Translations under genes and position numbers: made by a program | In this document: piece by piece, positions 40,089 through 49,311 of the stretch | Position numbering within the stretch: position 1 is the first letter of the stretch | Layout: each line of letters begins with the position of its first letter | The notes under the pieces: model-generated | Databases searched by the model: none | What the model was told of the DNA's origin: nothing | The model's input: only the letters and a program-made list of their open reading frames with translations | Assembly: GCF_000196515.1 (NCBI RefSeq) | Contig: NC_014248.1 | Location: 5,290,701 to 5,354,700, forward strand | Source: 'Nostoc azollae' 0708 | GTDB lineage: Bacteria; Cyanobacteriota; Cyanobacteriia; Cyanobacteriales; Nostocaceae | Direction of reading: 5' to 3' | DNA: 64,000 nt

Positions 40089-41153
40089 TCAAAATGAGGA
40101 TACTAGCTCTAGTTTGTCTCTTTGTTTTTCCTCGATCCACTGTAAAATACGATTCCAAGCCCACCATTGATCAGGATCTTGATTTTGATATTGGCATTTC
40201 TTACTGCTCACATAACCAACATGACCACCATAGCGAGTGAGTAGTAAATCTATGCTTGGATTTTGGGAACTGGCAATTTTTAAATCAGGAACAATACCGG
40301 GATGAAATAAAGGATCATCCGCAGCATAAAGAACTAAAGTTGGTTTTTGTAACTGAGGTAAAATATTTAACCCATTGGTGGCTTCATAATATTCTCCCAC
40401 AGATGAAAAACCCAAACGCCCTATTACTAATTCTTCATCAAATCCCCAAATGCTGTTAGCACGTTCAATAGCTGCTGCATCAAAATGGCCGGGATGATGT
40501 TCATGTATTTTCCAGGCTAGTTTTTTTAATTGTCCAGCAATACGGGGTTCTACGTACTTACCAAAGGGTGTTGTTACTAAATAGGTAAGGGATCGCAAGG
40601 AATCTAAACTCGGACAAATTACCGCCCCACCAGCAACATCAATCCCTTTAATTCCTAAATCTACAGCGGCTTTTATGCCCCACAGAGCCAGTTGACCGCC
40701 CAAAGAGTACCCCGTCAACCAAAATTTATTTGGACAGCCCATTTTTGCTGCTTCAGCCGCAATTCTCACAAAATCTTCCCCTTCATACAACCCATCAGAA
40801 GTTAACGTTGGGGATAATTCAGCCGTTTTACCATGCGCTCGCCAATCAAATAACACCACAGCGTATCCTTGCGAGTATGCTTTACATCCCATTAACCTCA
40901 AAAACCATTGTTGTTCCAACTCCCCTGTAATGCCATAAGTACCAACAATAGTGCTATGAGCATTTTTAGGAATAGCAACCCAACCGAAAATTGCTACATC
41001 CTGCCCACCAGTAAATATCACTTGCTGATAAAGTGGTTCTGGATAGGGAACGCTAGTTTCCCAGTTACGTCCTGCCTGCAAGGCAGTGTAAGCAGTCATA
41101 GCAACGCCATTTCGTAAGAAATATGGCGGATTGTAGGTAGAGTCATAGACCAT
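40089..41153 (-). CDS. YheT-type alpha/beta hydrolase
   Basis: The 354-residue protein has the nucleophile elbow LTGYSLGGQLALWG, the acid loop YAADDPLFHP and the catalytic His in RYGGHVGYVSS. The order and spacing fit the YheT/ABHD1-3 family of esterases. The substrate is unknown. The gene ends 15 bases before the hetI start on the same strand, so both are probably co-transcribed. The frame is intact. Confidence 0.88.
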   Translation of the reverse strand: MVYDSTYNPPYFLRNGVAMTAYTALQAGRNWETSVPYPEPLYQQVIFTGGQDVAIFGWVAIPKNAHSTIVGTYGITGELEQQWFLRLMGCKAYSQGYAVVLFDWRAHGKTAELSPTLTSDGLYEGEDFVRIAAEAAKMGCPNKFWLTGYSLGGQLALWGIKAAVDLGIKGIDVAGGAVICPSLDSLRSLTYLVTTPFGKYVEPRIAGQLKKLAWKIHEHHPGHFDAAAIERANSIWGFDEELVIGRLGFSSVGEYYEATNGLNILPQLQKPTLVLYAADDPLFHPGIVPDLKIASSQNPSIDLLLTRYGGHVGYVSSKKCQYQNQDPDQWWAWNRILQWIEEKQRDKLELVSSF

Positions 41154-41308
41154 ATATGAAAATTGGTGTAATTTGATCTTGATTTAACAATCCTTTAATC
41201 TTAATATTTATGTTAGATTTAAAATCTTTTTTACAATCCAAATAGTAATCTTTGCATATCACAAAGATTCTTATTTATCCTTAAAGAGAGTAGTCATAAT
41301 TTTTAAGA

Positions 41309-42052
41309 ATGCCGAGGATTCTTGTCATAGACGATGACCCAGCGATTTCAGAACTTGTTGCCGTCAACTTGGAAATGGCTGGCTATGATGTTAGTCAAGC
41401 TGAAGACGGCATCAAAGGTCAGGCGCTGGCCCTCCAGCTACAACCCGACTTGATAATGCTCGATCTCATGTTACCGAGAGTAGACGGGTTTACCATTTGC
41501 CAACGCCTACGTCGGGATGAACGCACCGCAGAAATTCCTGTATTGATGTTGACGGCTTTAAGCCAAACTCAATACAAAGTAGAAGGATTTAATGCGGGTG
41601 CAGATGACTACTTGACCAAACCATTTGAAGTTGAAGAAATGTTAGCGCGGGTGCGGGCTTTATTAAGAAGGACTGACCGTATCCCTCAAGCAGCAAAACA
41701 CAGTGAAATCCTCAACTATGGTTCTCTTACCCTCGTTCCAGAAAGATTTGAGGCCATTTGGTTCGGTGAAACTGTGAAACTGACTCACTTAGAGTTTGAA
41801 CTACTTCATTGTTTGCTTCAACGTCATGGTCAAACAGTTTCTCCCAGCGAAATTCTGCGAGAAGTTTGGGGTTATGACCCTGACGACGACATAGAAACCA
41901 TTCGGGTGCATATTCGCCATCTGCGAACTAAACTCGAACCAGATCCCCGTCATCCTCGCTATATCAAGACTGTTTATGGTGCCGGATACTGTCTAGAGTT
42001 ACCTAGTCTACCACCATCAGCTGAGGGAACTACCGCTACAGTAGTTGAGTAA
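41309..42052 (+). CDS. rpaA: response regulator RpaA
   Basis: The 247-residue OmpR-type regulator has the receiver [20 protein letters not shown] with phospho-Asp in [14 protein letters not shown], and the winged-helix domain with [40 protein letters not shown] and [12 protein letters not shown]. The sequence is that of RpaA, the output regulator of the cyanobacterial circadian clock (partner SasA), which also affects phycobilisome energy distribution. It is intact and followed by a strong terminator. Confidence 0.92.
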   Translation: MPRILVIDDDPAISELVAVNLEMAGYDVSQAEDGIKGQALALQLQPDLIMLDLMLPRVDGFTICQRLRRDERTAEIPVLMLTALSQTQYKVEGFNAGADDYLTKPFEVEEMLARVRALLRRTDRIPQAAKHSEILNYGSLTLVPERFEAIWFGETVKLTHLEFELLHCLLQRHGQTVSPSEILREVWGYDPDDDIETIRVHIRHLRTKLEPDPRHPRYIKTVYGAGYCLELPSLPPSAEGTTATVVE

Positions 42053-42082
42053 AACATACTCCCATATCCCTCATTATTAATT

Positions 42083-42113
42083 ATAGGGGTGCATTGATAG
42101 CACCCCTATTTTG
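42083..42113 (+). terminator. rho-independent terminator of rpaA
   Basis: A perfect 10-bp stem (ataggggtgc / gcacccctat) with a 7-base loop is followed by TTTT, 30 bases after the rpaA stop. Confidence 0.92.
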
Positions 42114-42155
42114 TAGCGCAGGGTATGAACAATCTGAGTAATTGATATTTGTACT

Positions 42156-42302
42156 TTATCTTTTTCCTAATTTCCAATTTCCTCCACCAGGTAACTGAGC
42201 TAAATAATCATCAATTACTGCTGGTAATTCCTGAGGTGAATAATCATAACTTAATTTCAATAACTCCTGGGTTTGATCGATTATCTGTTCTTTCTCTACC
42301 AT
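42156..42302 (-). CDS. 48-residue protein, partner of the DUF29-like gene
   Basis: The ATG at 42302 starts MVEKEQIIDQTQELLKLSYD, then AVIDDYLAQLPGGGNWKLGK, ending at TAA 42156-42158. It begins directly after the TAA of the upstream DUF29-like gene (taaATG), so translation is probably coupled. It is too short for a 60-residue cutoff. I do not know a function. Confidence 0.55.
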   Translation of the reverse strand: MVEKEQIIDQTQELLKLSYDYSPQELPAVIDDYLAQLPGGGNWKLGKR

Positions 42303-42701
42303 TTAAGCAAGTTGAAAAGGAGTATAAACACCATTTAAAACTTCCACACTTGCATCACGAATAGCCCTCTCCATTTCATCTTGAATATAAGTAAACCATT
42401 CATTTTGATTAAAATAATATGATTTTTTATTTTCCTTGAGATTGAGTTTTTCAGTTTCGCTAGTGGAATTACGGATGGAAGCAGCCCAAGAATTTGTTAA
42501 TCGTTTCTCAATTTGATTTTTAATCAAATGAATCAACAACACCTTAACAAAAGCTTGAATATTCCGCAAAATTGCTTGTCTACTCATCCCCTCTAACTCA
42601 TCGACAATAGCCAAGGCCTCTGTATAACGTTGTTCTAAAATACTATTTCTGAGGTCTATTAACTCCTGTGTCATTTGTTTATTAACCTCAAATGTAGTCA
42701 A
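42303..42701 (-). CDS. DUF29-like protein
   Basis: The 132-residue product reads MTQELIDLRNSILEQRYTEA, VDELEGMSRQAILRNIQAFV, LIHLIKNQIEKRLTNSWAAS and ends VEVLNGVYTPFQLA. It is like a group of cyanobacterial proteins annotated DUF29; function is unknown. MTQEL (eight codons in) is an alternative start. It forms a two-gene unit with the 48-residue gene. Confidence 0.65.
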   Translation of the reverse strand: MTTFEVNKQMTQELIDLRNSILEQRYTEALAIVDELEGMSRQAILRNIQAFVKVLLIHLIKNQIEKRLTNSWAASIRNSTSETEKLNLKENKKSYYFNQNEWFTYIQDEMERAIRDASVEVLNGVYTPFQLA

Positions 42702-42891
42702 AATACTTTTTTATAGTTACAGATTAGATCCCCGACTTCTGAATTCAATTTTTGGGGGGTATCCCAATTTGGGAAGAAGATGAAAGAAAGGAGAAATAAT
42801 TCCCGATGATGCCTCGCGAATTCAGGGGGACTATACGAATGCGGTCCATAACTGAGAAAATTATGGGAATCACAGAGTATTCTTTAAAACA

Positions 42892-43612
42892 ATGACAGCA
42901 GAAGATGAAAAACTTTTAGAAGCTCACATCAAAGAGATAGCCAAAATCTTTTATAAAAATACCCCACCCGAAAAAATCCAAACATTTGAGGGCATCGAAA
43001 CATCTGTAGGCGACCAGGTTTTAGAACATGTCAGTCCGAAAAGCGCCTTTTTTTTGTCGTAGAAAAGACTGTCACAACAAAGGTAAAACACGGACAATCA
43101 GGAGTTGCATTGGTAAGATTAAAGTCACTAACAAACAAGCATCTCCTTTGGGGAGAGAATCGTATAGGCGATTTAGCCCATTGGTTGAAAAGTGCTGTTT
43201 GTTAGTTGCAGCCAAGGAGTCATTCCAGGATGCAGAGAATGACCTTAAGGTTCTAACAGGGATAGAAGTTGGTTATAGTACCTATCATCGCCAAGTCAAA
43301 AAAGTGGACTTATCTCCCCCGAAGGTAAAACAGAAATTAACAGAGGTCTGTTTAGAGGTGCTTAGAGGAGGGAAAAGTGTGGTTACGCTCTCAAGAGAAA
43401 GGAAAGCCTGCATACTGGAAGGAGTATAAAACAGGGCGATTAGAGGGTATATATTAAGGAGCATTCTTTCAAGACAATCTCTCCCTAAGTAATTGGATCA
43501 ATAGCCAAAACATCGGTAAAACTCTTTACTGCTTGGGAGATGGGCATGATAGAATTTGGAATCTATTTGCAGAAATTGCCGACTCTGATATTCGTCACAG
43601 GATAAAATAGCT
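42892..43612 (+). mobile_element. ISKra4-family transposase relic
   Basis: The ATG at 42892 starts MTAEDEKLLEAHIKEIAKIF then KNTPPEKIQTFEGIETSVGD. After a frameshift the next frame reads IGKIKVTNKQASPLG, FSPLVEKCCLLVAAKESFQD and VLTGIEVGYSTYHRQV. A third piece reads GAFFQDNLSLSNWINSQNI and CLGDGHDRIWNLFAEIADS, with a conserved Asp, and stops. The rest of the catalytic domain is missing. The match is to ISKra4 transposases from memory. Confidence 0.8.
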
Positions 43613-43664
43613 CAATTTTAGTGGATTAAAAAGGCCATTACAGCCTTAGAAAAACAACATTTTA

Positions 43665-43991
43665 TTGAAGCAGGGTGTTCTGGCTGTATCCGGGGCTTGG
43701 GTAGCCGGTTATCAAGTCCGTCAAAACTTCAAGAAATATTGGTACTACAAATTACAAGTGCCAATCCCATATTTCCAATGCCCGACACCAGACAAACTGA
43801 TTAAATATAAGCATTTGGGTAAAGCTGGTACTCAAGAGCATATTGATGCTATTATATCTGTTTTTAGACGTTATCTTGGTGATGAAATACAGAGAATACT
43901 CTTGGAAAGAGCAGCAATTCATACCCTGGATGATTGTTTGCTAGACATTAGTTCTGGATCTGAGCAAGAGTCAGAAGAACCACTTGATTAA
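43665..43991 (+). pseudogene. unrecognised conserved-looking fragment
   Basis: The frame reads SGAWVAGYQVRQNFKKYWYY then KLQVPIPYFQCPT, KYKHLGKAGTQEHIDAIISV and ends acidic (SGSEQESEEPLD). It has no convincing start and follows the ISKra4 relic directly. I have a vague memory of similar cyanobacterial proteins next to transposons but cannot name one. Confidence 0.4.
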
Positions 43992-44089
43992 ATCTGGATT
44001 CTTTATATTTTTGCCAAATCGGGATGCTCCCAATTTTTGGTAAGTAATTAAGATTATTCAAAGAACTTGGGGATCTGGGTATCGACTAA

Positions 44090-45960
44090 CTAACAACAAC
44101 CGACTTCTTACTATAATATTGTTTTGAGCATCAATACTAATTACAGTGTCACCAACTACGAAAAATCAGGTTGCTTCCTGCTCACTTTTAGAAAACCGCA
44201 AATCCGGGTATTTACTACCAATTTCATCAGCAGTCATCGCTTGAGCAGACATTTCATCAGGTAACAAACCAGTTACACTAATGTAAAATCCTAAAGGAGA
44301 AATCTTTTCTCGATAAACTTTTTCTGTTTAATACTTTAACTGATTTCTTGCAGTTGTCATAGCGTTGATTACTTCCTGTTTATTTACAGGTGTACCAGCG
44401 TGTTTTGCTTGTAATAATAAAGCCAAACTTCCTGCACCAACTAAATTCAAAATTTCCGCAACTTTACCATTTGCTTCTAGTCCCATAAAAGCATCAAAAA
44501 TTCCTTTCATCAAATCATCAGCTTTTGTAGCTTTCGTTCTCGAAGATAAGGTTTTAGGACGAAAATCTATATTTTCATCTAGGCCCATTTCAAAAGTTTG
44601 TTTCGTGAAAATTCCCCCAGATTTTGAATCATAAACTTCATATCTCTTATCGAGAAACTGATTAGTAGAAGATAGCTTACTCAACTTGAGGATTTCTGTA
44701 CCACTAATATCAATTTTATAACTTCCCCTTGAATCAACTGTACTATCAGATAAAGCTACCTTCAAGTCTCTATATTCATTTTTCGTAGGAAAGTTCAGAT
44801 ACAGACTTTTAGAAAGATAATGTTTTTTCAATTCTTCTATTTGCGCGGGAATAAATATATCCGATGCTTCCCGTAAATGAGCAGCAAGAATACTAGATGA
44901 AATCTTGATTTCCGCAAGCTGAGTAAATAACCTATCAATACTCCTGTAATTCCCCTCAAAACTAACTAAAGGCAAATCTTATAACTGAATCGTATATTCT
45001 TTTTGAAAATCAAAATATTTTCCATCAATCACACCAAGTACTTTTACATCTTTAAAGGCTTCCTTAGTAAGAATTTTCACTTTTCAAGCCTTTATATTCA
45101 CTTCTCCATCACTAACAATAGTCTAATTATTGAAAGTTATTAAATTATTTAATAACACACCAGTAACTTCAGTAATTGCTGTTTTATCTTCTGGTTTTCC
45201 CAACTTGACTTTCTGCTGGATCAGCATATTAACAGTAAAAGTCTCTATCTGTACATAATCACCTGGTTCAATATATTCTATTTCTAACCAAGGTTTAATT
45301 AACTCCCGATTTTCTCCCCGCACACCATTAACACGCTTGACACCTTTTCTTTGGTAAGTTGCTTGCAGATATTTGAGCTTAATAATAATATGTTGACGAT
45401 GTTGTGATACAATATACATCAATGCCGAAACTGAAATTTTTTCATTCACTTTTACATGATCTCATATTTCATGTTTATCTAAGACATGAGCATAAAAGAT
45501 TGCAATTTCTAAATCTTGAGTACACTTAGCAATGTCTTCATCTGTTAAAGCTTTCGCGTGTCTTGCTGTTAAAGGGGCGTTAAAGGTACTCGCAAGCGCA
45601 TATTTAGCAGTATTGAGATTTCCTTCTGCTAAATTAGCCTTAGCAAAAATATAGACAGATTGATCATTTTGAACAATAGGAACATCTGTTAATTGAGTAT
45701 AAGCCTCTTTGGTAATTTGCTTATATTTATAGAGATATGACTCATCTTCTGGTTTCAAACCAAAAATTTTCAAAGTTTGATTTGTACCATTAATTTTCTT
45801 AGCGGTGGGGTAGAAGAACAGCTGATAACTGTAGTCACTAGCTAAAGGTTCTTCTATGATTATTCCTATCGCTTCTTTTAACACATCTCCCGTGTTATAA
45901 AGAGCATCATAGACTTCTTTAATATTGCCAGCTTGCAAACAAAAGCCAGACACAGAATTA
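44090..45960 (-). pseudogene. long gene of unknown function closed by in-frame stop codons only
   Basis: One minus-strand frame (45960 down to about 44090) reads as protein throughout and is interrupted by stops at 45462 (TGA), 45123 (TAG), two more near 45070 and 44980, 44328 (TAA) and about 44166 (TGA), with no frameshift seen. Readable parts include PLASDYSYQLFFYPTAKKIN, WLEIEYIEPGDYVQIETFTV, VNGVRGENRELIKP, LNLVGAGSLALLLQAKHAGT and GFYISVTGLLPDEMSAQAMT. The 5' end is cut near the IS66 copy B. I do not recognise the family. Mixed TAA, TAG and TGA codons argue against recoding. Confidence 0.65.
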
Positions 45961-46017
45961 GCAATTTCGGCTAGGAATTTAAAATCAGAATAGGGAGAAT
46001 AGGCAAGAGGTCTATTG

Positions 46018-47494
46018 GTAAGGATTCAGGTCTAAGGTAGAGGGATTAAAGAAGGTGTATGGAAAGCAGAGTGAACCATGGCCTTCATAGGTTGGTCAAA
46101 AAACTCAATTAGAGAAAGTGCTTGATGGGGACAAGTTTGTATAACGGTCAATAAATTGGCAGTATGTTAGAATAGCTCCAGAGAAAGAGAACCACCAGAG
46201 ACTTTTCGTTGTCTCACTACTAAACCTAACCTTGGTTCAGCTAAATTATGATCAAGGTCTATTGCCTAAGGAAGGTAAAAGTTTACCAGGTTCCCCTGGG
46301 GGTTGATTAATGAATGAATGGAAGATTCAACTTTTGGTTGAAACTAGGATGGCCAAGTCAAGAATTCATGAAGGTTTTGGGTTTGTTGGAATAAAGGGTA
46401 GTTTTTAAAATCTTCATCTATGAGGTCGATGAATTTTGTGCCAATTTCTTGGTGATTGAAGCCAGGAATTTTGATTAGTGTCTTGAAGTGACAGGGTAGG
46501 GTAGATATGCCTGACATTTCTGTTGAGCTGTGACGGGATAATCCTTATAGGCAGTAAAGTGATCAGAACTGAGTACACCAGAGTAACTTGAACCCACCAT
46601 GGATTCTAATTCGCCAGGACAAGGAGTATCAGGCCCATGAAATCAAGGGAAGTGACTATTGGCAAAAATCCATAACCATTGTTTCACCCCTTTGACTACC
46701 CAGGGTGTTTCATCCCCAAGGATATGAGGCTGGGTTTGTTTTATCCACTGTTTGAGGCTATCAACACTTTGAGCTACTGGACCATCTATTCCTTCATTGG
46801 TACCTACTAATGTTACTATTTGACCCAGTTCCCACATCAACAAGTGTTGTTTTTCATAGGCTCAATGGCCCTAGTTATTGATCCATCCCAAAAAAGCTTG
46901 TCCTGTGATTCCTATATCTTGTCCCGGTACTATCTCTGGTGACCAGTGTGCCCTTTGTCTTTCCCTACACACACTCCAAATCCATTTCCATTGGCCTGTC
47001 CACCAAGTCCCCTACTTATTGTGTTTGGATTTTTATTGGTTCGCCAAATAATTCCCCCTGACCTCACCATCCACAGACTTGCCGTCCCACTATCTCAAAT
47101 CTATTCTATCTACTCCACCAAACACCTTTCTCCTTTTTCCCCTATGCCCTGGTTGTCCTCCTGGTTTCCGGTTTCGTGTCTGGTTTTCTTCTGGTTTATC
47201 TTCTTGTTTGTTCTCGGTTTCTTTGAGGATGTCTCCCAAGGGTGGTTTGGATTATGTTATGGTCTCTAAATCTCTACTGACTTTGAGTTTCTCTATTTCT
47301 TTTTCCAGTTCTACTACTCTATTTCTTAGGTTCTCTATACTTTTCCCCTGGTCAATAATGATTTCTACCAGTTGCTCTGTTCCCAACTGCTTCAATATCT
47401 TGCTGTCTAGTTTTGGTGGCAGCTTCTTTTCCATAACTGCTATATTCTGCCTCTCCTATCACACTTGTCAATACCCCACCACCTCAATCCTTAC
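46018..47494 (-). mobile_element. IS66-family element, copy B (degenerate)
   Basis: The ends are GTAAGGATTCAGGT at 46018-46031 and accTCAATCCTTAC at 47481-47494. Read on the minus strand it matches copy A along its length, for example LEKEIEKLKVSRDLETI at 47252-47434 and LGDETPWVVKGVKQWLWIFA at 46643-46843. It is also broken by stops and shifts. It has cut the 5' end of the unknown gene at 45960. Copies A and B are inverted and 14.6 kb apart. Confidence 0.85.
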
Positions 47495-48045
47495 GACGAT
47501 TTTATAAAAACGGTCGAACATTTTTATTGAGTTCCTAATAATACTTAGCACCAGTTAACAAACTCCGAATAAAACGGTTGAACATTTTCTTAAATGCTTG
47601 TCCTACAAGGATTTGAAGATATAGCATTTTTTAGGATACTTAACGGAAATATCAGTATTGACAGGATACAAAAATAAATGAATTAGAAAATCCCTCAAAG
47701 CAACATACCATAAGCCTTTAGCCACATGGAGAAACCTGATAATAGGAAATTTAGAGTTCCACAAGTGCGCTCGCAGATATATCGCTCTCATGAGTTAGCA
47801 AAATGCTTACACAAAATCTCTATTTGTTTACGTTAATTTTTGGGTTTTTAGTATTTAAACCCTTGCTCGGTTTCTTTCTCTTTAGTCAATCTGGTCAATC
47901 TGGAGTCTCATAAGATTATATAAATTAACTTGAGGATCATAATGACTAATACTAACAACTAAAGCATAAAGTTGTATTGGAATCTCATCTGGATTTGCCG
48001 ATTTACTACGATTACAACTTACAACTAATATCATAGGTGAATTAA
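47495..48045 (-). pseudogene. gene remnants of unknown function
   Basis: Two minus-strand pieces look like protein. One at 47791-47603 reads HLWNSKFPIIRFLHVAKGLW and LRDFLIHLFLYPVNTDI. The other at about 48030-47898 reads MILVVSCNRSKSANPDEIPI then QLYALVVSISHYDPQVNLYN. Neither has a start or a family I know. Short direct repeats aaaacggtygaacattt at about 47512 and 47572 lie beside the IS66 end. Confidence 0.35.
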
Positions 48046-48552
48046 TTATTGATCAAATGATAGTTTTTCAATAGAGTTTTCGAAATCTCTATAGATAGCA
48101 ATGCCAGCAAAACTTGTACCATGTCCATGTACATCATCTGCACCACGTTTTATTAATTCCTGTCCTGGATCTGGAAATACATCAGCTTCAGTCAGCACTG
48201 GCGCAATTAATGGATGATCTCTTTGTACAGCTGAATCGATAACAAGAATGCCGGAATTCTCTTCAGGTGGAGAAATAACTTCGGGTAAACGGGAAGTTGG
48301 TAAATTATAATCGGCAGTTCTATCAAATGCAGGTTGGGGACGACAATCAATTTCCTTGACAGGTTCCAGTTCCAGTAAAGACTCTAAAACTTCGTGAGTG
48401 ACTTTAATTCTAGCTATGCACAGATAATCACCAACATAACTATTACTAATTCTCATAGGAGCAGTATCGCTGGAAAGGTATTCTAGCGTTTCAGCAATAT
48501 GTTCTAAAGACGCTTTCATTTCTTTGCGCTCACCTGTCTCCCAGAGTTCCAA
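48046..48552 (-). pseudogene. subtilisin-like serine protease (S8), C-terminally truncated
   Basis: The 168-residue frame has an N-terminal ~90 residue region and the start of an S8 domain: GILVIDSAVQRDHPLIAPVL (catalytic Asp, Ala where Gly is usual) and DVHGHGTSFAGIAIYRD (catalytic His). The catalytic Ser half is missing, so the product cannot be active. In cyanobacteria such stand-alone proteases sometimes pair with an AAA ATPase gene upstream; none is present here. The start could be MKASLEHIAETLEYL, 11 codons in. Confidence 0.75.
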
Positions 48553-48871
48553 ATCTAAAGGCTTTATAGTAAATGAATTTGATTCAAATAATAAACAGAA
48601 ACCTTATTTTATTACTCAATGTCAACTAAATCAGATAAATCACATATTTTTAATTATAACAGATAAAATGAAATATCTGCAAAATGAATGCTATTCGAGT
48701 GTTTCAGGAAGTAATTGATTCCAGGAAAATGAAGATATAGAAATTAATGATAATTATCAAGATAAAACAGGAGTTAAAAAGAAATTAACAACTTAATTAT
48801 ACAGCAGCAACGTTTATTAGTGGCAAAAGAGAAAATTAGTGATATCATGGAACTAATAACAGATGAAATAT
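48553..48871. other. AT-rich intergenic region
   Basis: No gene is seen. It has runs such as aattaatgataattatcaag and leads into the tandem repeat. Confidence 0.4.
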
Positions 48872-49139
48872 TGTGATTTTTCCAAGTAATTAAACTTTCA
48901 TATATCGCTCAATTTTAGCTTGTGCCCATTAATATCTACGTCTAGGCATAAAAAATAACCTCTATTAGCGCTCGCCATTGTGATTTTTCCAAGTAATTAA
49001 ACTTTCATATATCGCTCAATTTTAGCTTGTGTCCATTAATATCTACGTCTAGGCATAAAGAATAACCTCTATTAGCGCTCGCCTTTGGTACTGCTAGGCA
49101 TAAAAAATAACCTCTATTAGGGCTCGCCTTTGGTACTGC
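48872..49139. repeat. nested tandem repeat (107 bp x2, then ~45 bp x2)
   Basis: Unit 1 (48872-48978) and unit 2 (48979-49085) are nearly identical 107-bp copies (tgtgatttttccaagtaatt ... ttagcgctcgcc). A ~45-bp sub-unit (ctaggcataaaraataacct ... tttggtactg) is repeated again to 49139. No ORF spans it convincingly. Confidence 0.92.
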
Positions 49140-49311
49140 GCTGGGCACAATCGCAAGTAGCGTACCACTCCACAGGACGATCACATATTTACTTAGTACC
49201 ATCGTACTGCTTTAGAGGTTATTGTTCAACCGTTGTATTTATTGTTGGGTCGTTTTATTTATTGTTGAACCAAATTATTCTCCTACAACAAATAAATTCG
49301 CAAACAAGCAA

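Noticed and set aside
44090..45960. Stop-codon recoding as an explanation for the many in-frame stops
   Set aside because: All three stop codons occur, neighbouring genes use them normally, and no recoding signal is visible.
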